From positions 2,783,561 through 2,847,560 of the forward strand of contig NC_020166.2 in assembly GCF_000224145.3 (NCBI RefSeq): a stretch of 64,000 nucleotides of DNA, in the 5' to 3' direction. This DNA comes from Ciona intestinalis (Eukaryota > Chordata > Ascidiacea > Phlebobranchia > Cionidae). The first letter of the stretch is position 1. Each line of letters opens with the position of its first letter. The notes beneath the pieces were generated by a model. The model did no database searches and had not been told where the DNA came from. It saw only the letters and a program-made list of their open reading frames with translations. The translations under genes were made by a program, and so were the position numbers. Positions 24,615 to 39,900 of this stretch are shown in pieces.

Positions 24615-25254
24615 GTTTGGAAGCTTATTCAATCAGCTACAGATGACGATGGCATAAGTATCACTAATATTCGGTCTAGTTTGAAAGGTTTAAATATCAA
24701 CCAAATCAAGTTAGTATTTTTATTATTCGTTATACCTTGACCTTGAATAAGGGTTAGATTTAAAGTATTTAACACTAAATTTTGTTATGTTGATGTTTCT
24801 GTTTGACAGTTTTTTAATTGCAATTTACAGGAAGAGATAACATATGTTTGGCAAAAGTCAAAAGTTGTATTATTAAAATTATTAATGGTATTAAACTAAA
24901 AAAATGAACGAATGTAACTTATTTACACTTTGCATGGGGAGGGGCAACGGCAGTCGCTATAACGTTGTTGTTATGTTTCATACTCCTCATTCCCGCTTAC
25001 AAGTTACCACATATGTAACTTTGTGGGTGATTGTTTTAAGGGAAATTTTTATGTATATATACCTGACAATTAGAACACAATGGTAACAGCAACCAGCTTT
25101 GAACCTGTAACCTCTAGGTTAGAGGCAGGAGCCAACCATTTTATACTTTTATGTTTCTCTTACCTACCTCAGAAAAGCTGTGGATTTCCTGTGCAATGAA
25201 GGCCATATTTACTCAACGATTGATGACGACCATTTCAAAACTACAAGCTTCTGA
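24615..25254 (+). CDS. RPA2: RPA2 exons 7 and 8, copy B (partial)
   Basis: Exons 24615-24709 and 25173-25254 repeat the last two RPA2 exons, with the same splice sites and the same protein. Nothing of exons 1-6 precedes them; an N gap ends 47 bases before exon 7. The stretch up to 25140 even carries the same SINE as copy A. This fits the start of an overlapping haplotype contig. A real 3' gene fragment is the less likely alternative. Confidence 0.8.
24901..25140 (-). mobile_element. SINE in RPA2 intron 7, copy B
   Basis: Same insertion site as 20571-20805, with small indels; the head end is about 35 bases shorter. Confidence 0.75.
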
Positions 25255-25888
25255 AAACAGCTTTCACCATTTTTATATGAACGTCTCTCAAGGCCAAATT
25301 ATGTTCAACATTATTGCATTTACTATTTTGTGCCCTGGTTCACAGGTTCTTCTATTTTGTCTTTAGTTCGAAGCCAAATCTTGTTTTAAACATTAAAAAG
25401 TCTCTGCTTCATTTGTGTTTCAGCTGTACAACAACTGTGTCCTCTTATTTTAAAATACCTAATCTCCANCAATCATATTTTAGTTCCAATATCACTTTCC
25501 TATTCATGGGAAATCTACTTTTGTTTCAAACCCAAAAGCTCAACTGGTTGTCTAGTTTTAATCAATTTAAAAACTCCCCCTACCGTAGTTCCAATAAAGA
25601 CTACTAACTGCATCCAAGTAAAAAATTCTACTTTTGTTTCAAATTAAAACCGCTCAAACTGGTGGTCTATTTTTATTTAAAATAAACCCCCACTTGCATC
25701 CATGTGACATTATTATACAGGTGTTTCAGACTCCTAAAATTAGGTTATCTACTTTTTCACTAAATCTTAAGTTCCCAGATCACTGCCTATTCACCAAAAC
25801 TGTTAGTTAAAAATACTATCATGCAGTCGAAACAAAAATAAACGTCTGTGCACTGGATAGCATTTTAATTTTTGTATTTTTCTCCATT

Positions 25889-27115
25889 TTAATCTTCTTC
25901 TTCCTCCTCGTCTTCATCATTGTTGATCTGGAAGTAACGGAGCTCGTAATTCTCCTTGCTTGAAGCAACAACTCGAAGCCAATCTCTCAGGTTGTTCTTT
26001 TTCAAGTACTTCTTGGTCAAATACTTCAGGTACCTAAAACAGTTACAATCTAGTTTGAAATGGCAGTTACTATCTTTAAATACCTTTTAATTTTTGCTGT
26101 TGTTATTAAATATTTAATAGTTTAGCAGGTTTTTAATCTTGGCCAATTGTGTTTTTTAGTTAACTTTTTATCACACCAATTTAGAACTTAGAAGTATAAG
26201 ATTTTTCAAACATAGCTAATTTTGTTTTTTATTTAACTTTTATGAAGGATGCAAGACGAATTACAAAACCAGTTTAGGACTTTAACTTTCTATTTTTATT
26301 TTAATTACAGCTAATTTTCTTTAAAGTTTTTATACCTCTTGGAGAATGGAATCTCACAAGTGATCACCACTTTGTTTTTAAGAGTTTCGATGACGACTTG
26401 CTGTCCAAGATTGTTGGTTTTGCCATTAACCTTGACTCTGTCCTTGAGGAATTGCTCCTATTGTTCCAAACATGAAAAACAAGCACAACGTTTGCCGTTG
26501 CGAGGGTACTAGGGAAGAGAACCCTAGCCCGAACTGATAAGTTGCAAATCTTATGCAAATTCAAACTGTTTTACACTTTTTTATGCAGTTTTTAAATGCA
26601 AACACTATATAAGCATTTAGATTTGCGGAGGTAATTAAAACTGGTGTTCTACAGAAATTTGCTATTTGATGTCAAAGTAGAGTGCAAATCTGATGCACAA
26701 AAATAAAAGTTGTTTATTTTAGGTGTATTAAGGCTATTGAAAACATGTATGAGTCGTTTATAGTGAAAGTTGTTACATTTTTTTAAATTTAGATTACTTA
26801 CGAAGTTGGCAGCATCCATAATTCCATCTTCGACAGGGTGGGTGCAGTCTAAAGTGAACTTCTTGGCAGGTGCCTTCTTTTTCTTGCCTTTGCCTTTTAC
26901 TACGGGTGCTTTCTTTACGGCCTATAAAGCGAAAACAACTTATTTCAAGAAAAAATGAGCACCATATTGGCATCGAAAAAAATGAATGAAGTAATTATAC
27001 GTATTATAAACAATATTACTACATGAAAACTGGTAAAATCCTAAGTTCTAGTCATTTATTTTGTATTTTTGTACAAAAATATGGGTAAAAGTTGTTAAAT
27101 ACTTACAGCAGTCAT
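25889..27115 (-). CDS. RPL22: 60S ribosomal protein eL22, copy B
   Basis: Minus-strand exons 27107-27115, 26802-26921, 26336-26457 and 25889-26033 have the same lengths as copy A (9, 120, 122 and 145 bases) and encode the same protein as far as I compared. Introns differ by small indels and substitutions, for example about 30 bases absent near 26250 compared with copy A. An intact second gene cannot be ruled out from sequence alone, but the colinear duplication of its neighbours argues for an allele. Confidence 0.9.
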
Positions 27116-27964
27116 TCTTGCTGTTCACTTCGTCAACTTTTGATCGAAAAGAACGTGGACGCTTGAAATTACGCAATCTACTTGCCGTTCGCATAGATAT
27201 CGGTGTCTGAGATAATACTAGGGGAGCTAACTAGTTACGCTTAAATGAATCACATCTTTATTAGGTTTCTCTACTGAAAGTTGTAAAATCGGTTGCTTTC
27301 TATGTTTATGCATATTCTATTTTGGTATAGGACTAGGTGCATCTGGTAAATAATAGTTTGGGAACTATAAGAAAAATGTAAAATATCTCCGAATGCCACA
27401 TCTAGACGCGAATATTATGCTGGTTTCGTGGGTTGTGCTCAGAGCAGGAACAAATTTAGGTGCAGAAGCTGAGTAGTAAAACAAACTAAGAGGGTCGAGC
27501 TACAACGAATGTGCATATTGTATTACAAACTGATTGATTAAGAAGATGCGTAAACACCTACGTTGTGCTCGGGTCTCGTGATATGTATGGTTCAAAAGGC
27601 ACTACTGCCACAGATCAGAGAGGCCACTCGCGAGTTAACGAGCGCTACTGCGCTACAACAGTGTTTACTATAGAGTAAGTTTAAAACACGCATTGTCGCA
27701 GTGTTGAACAATGTGCATTTACACAAACCTTTTGAAGTTTGGCGATAAAAAAAACCTACACAACTACAAAGTGGGGGAAGACGCAACGTGTACCAGAGAT
27801 GCCACCTAAAAACTTATATTATATATATATGTGACAATACAAAAACATAACAACTGTTCGTTTTCCCACGAACAACTAAACAAATATATCGCCAAGTATA
27901 ATAATATTTGTCAATTCTTGTTGTCACATTTGTGTGTCTATATCTAAATCTCTCTGTTAGCAGT

Positions 27965-28799
27965 ATGGGTAGGCCTATTTATCACATGCCACTATTTCTG
28001 TTTCTTTCTGGGTGTTCGTGTTGTACTAAGCAAAATGCTAGAAACCACAATGCTGTAAGTAAAACGCTTTTCGCATATAGATTGTGTATTGTGACTTTTT
28101 TATTTATATAGTAGGGTGGAAAAGACGGAACACCTTTAGCACCTAACACCTAAATATCCTGACCGTGTTTAATAATAGGGTATGGGAGTCGTGAGGGTAC
28201 AGTTTTATATAGTTCTTTGAGGGATTTTTTGTTTACTACTAAATAAGACGATATATAATAGCATAAAAAGTTCCATCTCCCCCCACCCTACTATATTTAT
28301 TTATTAAACAATTAAATTGCTGTATCAATTTGCGCTATATTTTTATTGCTTAGTTCGTGTTGGATAATTACAGAGGCTATTAGCATCTGAATTGCAACCG
28401 AAAGTTCGTTTTCTTTGTTTACCTTTGCAGGAATATGCATTGGTCCCGATTCAATACTGCGACACAGTTACCACTGTGACTGCACAACATGGAAATCTTA
28501 TATCACCGCAATATCCCAACCAATACCCAGCCAGTATCGACCAGTGTTGGCTTTTTACAAGCGCTATACTTTACGATCACGCTCATCTAGACTTTAATGA
28601 TTTTGACACGGAGGAAAACGACGACGTGCTGTGGGTTTACTCTACTTCATCTGGATATATTACTGATTTCTCCGGCGTGTATGACCCAGGTTATTATACT
28701 TATGTAGGAAACGAACATTCCAACTTGTTATTTCATTTTTCGACCTATAAAGGTATTAACAGCCATCGTGGTTTCAATATTACTTATACCTTTCATTAA
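27965..28799 (+). CDS. Secreted single-CUB-domain protein, two exons
   Basis: Exons 27965-28054 and 28431-28799 join in phase to 152 residues. Exon 1 is a signal peptide (MGRPIYHMPLFLFLSGCSCC) plus a short linker. Exon 2 is one CUB domain. It has YCDTVTTV, then GNLISPQYPNQYPASIDQCW (the typical G-x-I-x-SP-x-YPNxYP-x-C-x-W core), LDFNDFDTEENDDVLWVYS with the acidic cluster that often binds calcium, NLLFHFSTY and the closing GFNITY. Only two of the usual four CUB cysteines are obvious. The product is probably extracellular; its partner is unknown. An acceptor-like CTGTTAGCAG ends just before the ATG, suggesting possible trans-splicing. The whole second exon is missing from the duplicate block near 23720. 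Confidence 0.8.
28109..28296. mobile_element. MITE copy 8, in the CUB gene intron
   Basis: TAGTAGGGTGGAAAAGACGG to TCCATCTCCCCCCACCCTAC. Confidence 0.8.
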
Positions 28800-28840
28800 T
28801 GCATCTTACTGGTAAATAAATCGACAGCGTTGCAATGCAT

Positions 28841-29038
28841 AGCACTGTGGGGTAAGACCGGAGACACCTTTAGCACATATAGTATCCAAATATTCTGACC
28901 GTTTTTAAACAATTAACAACAGTCTGTGGTAGTCGTGAGATTGCGGTTTTATAATTCTTTGAAAGTTCTTTGTTTACTACCAAATTGGACGAGAAAATAG
29001 AATAAAAAGGTATCCCATCTTTCCCCATCCTACTATAT
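28841..29038. mobile_element. MITE copy 9, just past the CUB gene stop
   Basis: AGCACTGTGGGGTAAGACCG to CCCATCTTTCCCCATCCTAC. The right breakpoint of the CUB exon deletion lies inside this copy. Confidence 0.8.
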
Positions 29039-29466
29039 ATAAGATGTTAATTAATCTTAAACATGTGATTTGTAATTTCTAACGTTTTTTTTTTGAGAAA
29101 TAAAAATGAAATAAATAATTTTCAACACCGTGCAATTTAATGTGTGTATATTTATAAAAAGAAGCACTAATACCTTTTAGGACAGCAGTTTAACGTATTT
29201 TCTATCATATGAAAACTGTTGTATTTACTTGCGAGAGAAAACAGAATGATGAAGAAGGCAAAGTGAGAAGGCAAGAAAAAGTTTAAAGTTTTGAGATTTT
29301 ACGCGAACTTTCAGTTCAGTCAACGGTTTGAGGCGTAGTGAACTGTGGAGGTTATGTACAAACAATTACGATTGTGTGTAAATTGTAAATAAAACCTATG
29401 CGGATTCTGTTTTCAGATTAGATTACTGTGCAATTTTAATAAGTTGGTGCTTTGGTAAATTTAGCA

Positions 29467-31746
29467 ATGGAAAATCTCTGGCTAAAAATGATATGGATGC
29501 ACTGTGCCGCATTGCGTTACATGCTTTGCATTTTACCACAAACTGGATATATTTTTCCGGATGAATTTTTCCAATCCCCAGAAATCATGGCTGGTAAGTG
29601 TCGCGCGTAACTTAGGTCTAAAACTTTGTAGGGCTTTTGTACTAGGTTTAACGTATTATAAACGGTTATTTCTGGAACGCAGTGCAGATTAGGAAACACG
29701 TGTGTGTCTAAAATTCGATTCCGTTGTATCATAGCTTTAAATTGGATTGAGAAGTCAGAAATTCTTTTTTTTAAGTAATATTTTGATTTTTATGCCTGTA
29801 TTTCCAACTTTTTGGCTGTCATTTCAGTCTACAATTTTCAAAGTAAATTTCTAAACATATTGTATATTGGTATTTTTTCTGTTTATACCATTTTTTTCGA
29901 TCATTGTTAAAGTTTAGCACTCTTTTGTTGTTAATTTGCTAATAACGAATCAGTTAATTATATAATTCATGTCGAATTTGAGCAAAAATTTAAAACCTGA
30001 TTCCTTTATTTTTAAGGAGATATTTTGGACATTGCATCGTTTAAGACTTGGGAGTGGAATGATAGCCAACCAGCGCGAACCATTATTTTTCCGCTTATAT
30101 CTTCTGGTATACCGTACTTGGTGCTAAAATACTTGGCTGGAATATTTGGCCATCAAAACGTTATAACTCCATACACAATGCTGCTAGCTCCAAGATTATG
30201 GATGACAACGTTAAGTTTCATAGTAGATGCATTAATATACAGACTTGCTGTAAAGTGCTATAACGGTAATGCAGTAAATGCTAATGTAGCAGTTAATTTA
30301 TTTGCCACGTCATACGTGTGTTTTGCGTACTGCACAAGAACTTTTTCGAATTCAGTGGATCTCATTTTTCTCGCAATCCTTTTAAACCTGGTAGCTGAAC
30401 CTATTGGGAAAGAACATAATGTGAAAAACTTACTGGACATAAACATTAAGGGGTATTTTATCGCGACAATAATTTTTACTAGCTTTCACATAAGGCCTTC
30501 CTCAATGTCTTTTGCTGCATTTCCTGTTATTATGTGGGTTTTTCAAAATGTCTCACTGAGCAATAATAAGGCTGTATTTAAATCAATAATTGACACATTC
30601 CTGAGGGTATTTTCTCTGTATCCAGCTGCATTAGTTTGTAGTGTAACTTTCGCAGTTTGTGATGGATTGTATTTTGACCAAAATGCAGTCATGCGATTTC
30701 CATGGGACAATTTAAACATCGAAAACCTCATTATTTGGTTCAAATCTCTTCCAAGTACATCTCTTAACAACCTGAAGTACAACTTAAACAGCTCAATGCT
30801 GGAACAACATGGGGTTCATCCACTTTACACTCATAGTCTTGTCAACATGCAGTTACTATTTGGTCCATTAACTGTTTTGATGCTGAAATCAATCTATAGT
30901 ACTATAACTGGTGCTCATGGCAACAAAAAGTTGTTGTACTTGTTAATTGGGACTTTGTTTAGCACGGTGTTCATTTTGTCCTTAATTCCTCACCAAGAGC
31001 CAAGATTTATCTTGTCAGTTACAGTACCTATCGTTATTTTGTGTGCACCCTACTTTCACCCATTGAAAGAGAGAAAAGCTTTGGTTTCTCTTTGGCTTCT
31101 TTTTAACATGGCTGGTTTTGCATTCTTTGGAGTGATCCATCAAGGTGGTGTGCTACCAGCTGTAGAATATATTCATTCTGTTGCCAAAGCTCATCAAGAA
31201 ACAACTGGAAACAATGGTGTTCAGTTTGTGTTTTATAAAACATACATGCCGCCATACCACCTAACAGCTTGGCCTTCCCATTCATTTAACTATGAAATGT
31301 TTCCCAAAGGAAACCCAGAAATTGTTTTAAACATTCTGGACTTGGCAGGGAGTTCGCCACAGCTTTTAAAAACTTATCTGCGTTCAATCAACACTCGTGT
31401 ATTACGGACTTATCTGGTTGCACCAAATTCTCTCCCATGCTCTCTGACGAACCAACTACATGAGGAATTTAAAATGCAGATTGCTTATCAATACTTCCCA
31501 CACTTCAGTTCGGAAAATTTACCTTTTTCACCAGAAAGATGCAAATATGTTCACGATAAAACTTCTAGTCCTTTGTCACTTGTGTTGGAGAAAATGTCTT
31601 TAAACATTTATTCAATTGAATCTAAATTGCCCATCTTACCTGACTCTGACACGCCTATAAAAAGTTTTGGCAACTCTCATATCAAATCTGAATCAATTGT
31701 CCAATACACTGTTACCCATCCTAAAATAAATACAAGTAAACTGTAA
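29467..31746 (+). CDS. PIGZ: GPI mannosyltransferase 4 (PIG-Z/SMP3), two exons
   Basis: Exons 29467-29593 and 30017-31746 join in phase to 618 residues (human about 579). The protein is hydrophobic throughout, as expected for a multi-pass ER enzyme of glycosyltransferase family GT22. Diagnostic features are [20 protein letters not shown] near the N-terminus, [29 protein letters not shown] and the GT22 motif [13 protein letters not shown] adds the fourth, side-branch mannose to GPI anchors in the ER lumen, using dolichol-phosphate mannose. One oddity is that the His of the usual HPDE(F/Y)FQ motif is Phe here, in both copies of exon 1. PIGB is the alternative, but DEFFQSPE fits PIGZ best. AATAAA at 32221 may be the polyadenylation signal. 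Confidence 0.9.
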
Positions 31747-32481
31747 AGTTTTGCTGCCCCTTCCATCATTGCATTATTATGCATGTAGCGTATATATCAA
31801 ACTTTTACATTGAGTTTAAATGGCAGAATTTTAAACTATGAAATACAGTCCTAACTTAAGTGTGTTTTGTTCTATTGTTGTGTTTACTGTAACTTTTGCA
31901 TTCACAATTTATTACTCAGCTATGCTAATTTCAGATGTTTATTTAATGAATTCTGTCCGTACTAAAGTCTACGCCACGCATTTTACTGTAGCTTTTTGAA
32001 TGTTCCCTAAGCATACATGACCAGATATTTTATTGTAGGTCAAAAACAAGCTGCAACTGCCAATTTGCCAATTTATTACTGTAATTTATTACTGTAACTA
32101 TACAACATAAAGTGGACTAAAAGAAGTTTAACTCTGTGTTAACTGTATTATTTTGTTTATATTTTACGATTGACTTTTTTCATGAACAGCTTTTTTAAGG
32201 AGGTTTCATAGATTTTCCAGAATAAAAGACAAAATATAAAAATGTATTTATCCTCAACACAAACATAGTACAGATGCAACAGATGTTTTCACGTGCAGTA
32301 ATAATTAAATTATATAAAGAATAGTTTTTGGGTTTTATTGACCCTTTTTAGATAAAAACATTGTTATGATTTATTACTGTATCAAAATCACCATTAACCC
32401 ACTCTGTGTTTGAATTAGCAAAAACTTTGCTATAATTTATTAAATGAATCAAAATCACCATTAACCCTCTCTGGGTTTAAG
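31747..32481. other. Converging 3' regions of PIGZ and NIF3L1, with a direct repeat
   Basis: AATAAA lies at 32221 on the plus strand. A stretch around CAAAATCACCATTAACCC occurs twice (about 32384-32415 and 32449-32480), a short tandem duplication just past the NIF3L1 stop. Confidence 0.5.
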
Positions 32482-33594
32482 TTAACAAATATGCAAAGGG
32501 TCTTCGTCTACGAGTGACACTATGATTTTAACTAAAGAACTTCCCAGCATATCCTCAAGGGATTTCTTCATGCTTTTTAGATGCCCTCTTTCAGTGTTAC
32601 TATGCTCACAGAGTACAGTGGTTACACCATTGGATGCAGCATCTAATACTTCATGGTGTGACATCTCACCAGATAGGTAAACATCAGCTTTAACTCCACT
32701 TAAAACACTAGAACCAGAACCAGCACACAGAGCCACAGTGTTCACCATTGATGTTACAGTTTTATCACTTCCCAGAGAAAGTCGTACGTAAGGAATAGAC
32801 ATCAGTTTTTTAATTCTGGTAATTAGTTCTGCAACTGTACATGGTGTATTAAGTACACACAGTCGTCCCATTCCAGTATCTGATGCAGGCAGTTCAGCAA
32901 GCTCTATTACGTTGAACTTAGCATCCAGGTTATAAGTGTGACTCATATCTACAATATCTTTCATTTTAGATTTGGCACATTGGCATTCATACTCTATTGC
33001 ATCAACATTAGTACGCCTGACAAATTTAACAATTTGGCTAAGATTTTGTTCAAATGAATCCAGTAAGTCTTTGTCATTACTTGATTGAATTGCGATAGAA
33101 ACAGAATAATTATCTGCCTTTATATTTGATCTTATGATTGGTTTAATTGATTTCATCTCTCCCAGTCCAGAAGCTAGCCAGTCATTTACTCCACCTTGAA
33201 CAGCATCACATGCTGTGTGCGGGGAATAAATTGCGATCCTGTTTTCTAATGATTTCACAACAATTCTCTCTTTCCATGTTGACATTGTTAGTCTCTTTAG
33301 AGGCCTAAATATAGGCGGATGGTAAGATACAATCATGTTCACATTCGCGCTGATACCTTCTTGTAGCACAGTCTCAGTAAGGTCATTAGTTAGCATTATT
33401 CTGCTTACTGTATGTGGGGGTGATGGTTCAACCAATAAACCAACATTGTCCCAGCTTCCAGCATTATGTAGGGGTGCTAGCTTGTTCAGGCATGCTACAA
33501 CTTCCGTTAATTCCATTGAAGTGCTTAGTTTGCGAAAGAAGCCACTTTTGAGGTATGTGGGTACACAAGTCAACAGTTTTACACTGCTAAACAT
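32482..33594 (-). CDS. NIF3L1: NIF3-like protein 1, single exon
   Basis: One uninterrupted frame of 370 residues (human about 377). Family signatures run in order: AGSWDNVGLLVE near residue 45, MIVSYHPPIFRPLKRLT, IYSPHTACDAVQGGVNDWLA, and near the end DVYLSGEMSHHEVLDAA and CEHSNTERGHL. The conserved His and Glu residues of SYHPP, SHHE and EHSNTERG are all present; in bacterial homologues they bind a pair of metal ions. The first about 30 residues (KLLTCVPTYLKSGFFRKLST) are basic and Ser-rich with no acids, like a mitochondrial presequence, and the domain proper begins at MELTEVV. The molecular function of NIF3 proteins is still unclear. Being intronless among multi-exon neighbours is notable; it could be an old retrocopy or simply intron loss. 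Confidence 0.92.
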   Translation of the reverse strand: MFSSVKLLTCVPTYLKSGFFRKLSTSMELTEVVACLNKLAPLHNAGSWDNVGLLVEPSPPHTVSRIMLTNDLTETVLQEGISANVNMIVSYHPPIFRPLKRLTMSTWKERIVVKSLENRIAIYSPHTACDAVQGGVNDWLASGLGEMKSIKPIIRSNIKADNYSVSIAIQSSNDKDLLDSFEQNLSQIVKFVRRTNVDAIEYECQCAKSKMKDIVDMSHTYNLDAKFNVIELAELPASDTGMGRLCVLNTPCTVAELITRIKKLMSIPYVRLSLGSDKTVTSMVNTVALCAGSGSSVLSGVKADVYLSGEMSHHEVLDAASNGVTTVLCEHSNTERGHLKSMKKSLEDMLGSSLVKIIVSLVDEDPLHIC

Positions 33595-34183
33595 TAGTCA
33601 TGTCCTTAGTACCTATAAACATAATGAGCAAAATTTGAGTGTAAACTAGCTAATATGGAACTATATGAAATCACATTTTAAACATTTAAGTTACGCAATT
33701 ATTTTCCTCTACTACCAATTATAGTAGGTTGGAGGAAGACGGGACACCTTTTTATTCTATTTTCTCGTCCAATTTGGTAGTAAACAAAGCGCATTCAAAG
33801 AATTATAAAACCATACCCTCACGACTGTCATAGACCGTTGGTGGCTGTATAAAACACAATCAGGATAATTGGATATTACGAGCTAAAGGTGTCCCATCTT
33901 TCCAACCCTACTATATTATAGTGAAATAGACATTACCAATTTAATGACAAAATTCAAGAAACTTTAATAGCACTGAAGCAAAATACCAACTACAACGCAA
34001 TCATTCTAATTAAACACAGCTGAATTGAAAATATATGAAGTAAGATTTTTTAGTACTGAAAATAGTACGACAGAAAATGGATTAATCATTGAATTTTAAT
34101 CACAGTAAAACATCTAAGTGAAAAACATGGCTTCGGCCAGTGTTTCCATTGGCAAATGTGAGGTTGAGCAGTGAAGCGCAATC
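33595..34183. other. Spacer between katanin 3' end and NIF3L1 start
   Basis: Holds a MITE at 33721-33916 and AT-rich sequence. The NIF3L1 promoter should be in the first 100-200 bases. Confidence 0.5.
33721..33916. mobile_element. MITE copy 10, between katanin and NIF3L1
   Basis: ATAGTAGGTTGGAGGAAGAC to CATCTTTCCAACCCTACTAT. Confidence 0.85.
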
Positions 34184-36943
<2,760 letters not shown>

Positions 36944-39900
36944 ATGAAGAAGTTGACATTAAGTTGGACTACAAAACCAAAGACCTTTTTTAAATTCTAC
37001 ATTTGGTTTTTGCTGATCGTTTTGAGTGCTGGTAAGTAACCGTTCACTAAATTGCTATGAAAATTGTGTCTATGTTAGTCCATTTTCTTTGAAAACACAA
37101 TTTGTGTATCCGATATACACTGTCATGTGGTGGCTACTAATTCAATGCAGTTTCTGGGATAAATGTTAATAATTTAGTATTGCAGTATTGCCTTAAATGA
37201 ATGTATAATATAGTAGGGTGAGGAAAGATGGACACCTTAGCATTCTATTTTCACGTTACTTTTGGTAGGAAATAAAGAACATTTAAAAAAATATAAACCC
37301 GTATCCTCACGATTCCCATAGACCGTTGGTAATTGTTTAAAACACGATCAGGATATTTCAATATTATGTGCTAAGGTGTCCCATTTTACCGCAGTGAACT
37401 TAATATCTTATTTATCATCGCTTATGGTGGGCAACAACTGTCGTTATAATACGAGTGTTTTATTTCATATACCTCCTATACATAGCACTTATTAGTTGCC
37501 ACATACGTAAGTTTGTAAGTTTTAATTTTCATGTGCAAGTACAGGTTTAAACCAACATCCTATTTATCACCAGAAGCAAAATCGCCTTTATTGGTATGGA
37601 GTACATTGAAAAGCAAAACACGTACATCTGGGATATACTCAGCACCAGCGTTACCCGCAAAGCAAACCTTTATTCGACATTATATTCTCAGCAAACGAAT
37701 TATATCGCTTCGGCTTCCCCATTCTGTTACGTCCTTCGACAGGTGTGTTATTTTAACTAGCGGCAAATCTAAGCACTTCAGTTAATATAAGTGTTTAATA
37801 ATGATACACAGGTGGTGATATATATTACGTATAAGCCAGTGCTTCTTAAACGGTTTGACGGCGACTAAAATATTATGCTTGAATGAGTATGGAGCGAACT
37901 TCTGCTATTTCCGAAAACTCATTATGCTACATTTGATTTTTGTAAGCATATATATATGCTACACATGATTTTACATTTACAAATAGGCCAAAGGCATTTT
38001 AATCGCGGTCCCCTTTTTGGCGTCTCTACTCCCTATTAAAAGTAATTATGGTTGGGCTAGAAAAGATGGGACACCTTTAGTACATAGCATCCAAATATCC
38101 TAATCGTGTTTTAAACAATTTTCAACGGTGTAGAAATCGTAACGATACGGTTTCATATATTTTTTAAATTTTCTTTGTTTACTACCAAATGGTATACGAA
38201 AAAAACAGAAAGTAAAGGCTTTCCATCTCCCACCCGTCCTATTAAATATTTTTAAAATTTTTATTATAAGACTCAGAAAAATCATTAAACACAAGTTGTC
38301 AACACTCAGTCCAGCTACATAAATAAGCACGATTTGGCAGTGCATGTAGTTATCTATAATCGTAATCGCGTTTCATGTTATCAAGGTGCAAACCACTCCA
38401 ACATTCACATGCGAACCTCTTATCTTTAATTCCAGCAACGACGATAAGCATGAGATTGTCCTTATGGACGTTGGCCGAGGAAATTTAGCGATCGCAGGTT
38501 TGGATTCGAAAGGAATAAAACGAAACCACAGAGGAATTACAACCAAAGGTGTCAAATCTACCAATTCAATTTGCTATTGTTTTGACATTTTTTTTATTAT
38601 AGTTCTAGTTGATAGTAAAAAAAGAAAAAAACAAAAGATTGTATAACCGCATCATTACTACGTAAAAGAGCGTTGTTAACAGTTAAAAATACGATGTGAA
38701 AATATAGGATATATAGGGTAGTGGGGGGGAGATAGAACACCTTTTCATTTATTTTCTCGTCTCATTTGGTAGTAAACAAAGAACATTCAAGGAATTATTA
38801 AATTGTATCCTCAAAACTCCAATAGACCGTTGTTAATTGTTTAAAACAAGATCAGTATATCATGTGCTAAACGTGTCCCATCTTCCCCTATCTTACTGTA
38901 CATCGCTGGCAAATGAGCAAATGCATTTGATTAACTCTCCCTTTCTATCCACTTTCACGTTTTTTGTCACGATTTTTGCGGAAATGAATTCTTATGGTAC
39001 GTTCAATGAGTTAAAATACTTGAATTTCAGCGAAGGCGATAGCAGTTGATTGGAACAGTGGAAATATATATTGGACAGACCAAAACCACGAATGGATTTT
39101 TACTACAACACCGGATTTCAAACACACAAGACCCGTGGTTCGAAATATTGAAAAGCCGCGTGGAATAGCAGTTTATCCACAAAAAGGGTAAGACAACAAC
39201 ACCAGTCTTAACGCATATCTTGGCATGCATATATGCTCGAGTAATGTAATGTGAGCAGCATTGATACAAATCCCGTAAAGCGGACTGCACACATATCCGC
39301 AAAACGCTACGTTTGCAGTAGAACGTGTTGCGTTTGATATTGCACACACACGCGACGACGCGACGCAAGGACCAACTTTCTTTTTATGACGTAACAAAAA
39401 ACCATTTATCCTTAATTTCAACGATCAACATATTAATACAAAACAACAAAGGGACGAAAAGCAACGACAATGCTCAATCTCGTTTGGTCACTGTGGACAA
39501 ATATATGTTAACTAAAACATAGAATATTCATGCGTGCGGCGCCGTGGCAAAGTGGTTAGCGCGCCTGCCTATAACCCGATGGTAATGGGTTCAAGGTTCG
39601 TCGCCTCTACCTTTGGGGCGTATGTGTCTTTCGGCAAGACACTTAACGGCAATTGCTACAACCCAGTGGTCACTAATGAATTGTCTAAATTATTAGCAAT
39701 ATATGAAAAAAATAAAATATTATTAATTACCCACAAAGTAACATACATGGTAACTCAAAAGCTGGCCTGAGGTGTATGAACACCCGTGTTATAACGACTG
39801 TCGTTTTCCGACCACGCAAGGATAAAATAAGTTACATTCATTTATTCAATCAGTTTATTATTTTGGAGTCAACAACAAACTAAAGACGAAGGTGCAAAGA

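Noticed and set aside
21427..27115. Two RPL22 paralogues
   Set aside because: The flanking genes are duplicated in the same order and cut at contig ends, which fits alleles better than paralogues.
38386..38435. Receptor exon extended upstream ([12 protein letters not shown])
   Set aside because: Phase does not fit the preceding exon in any frame; the acceptor before 38436 keeps phase on both sides.
39536..39610. tRNA gene
   Set aside because: Box A and B are present, but the stems do not pair as a tRNA and the same unit recurs with a common body, so it is a SINE head. The same holds at 40487, 43742 and 52552.
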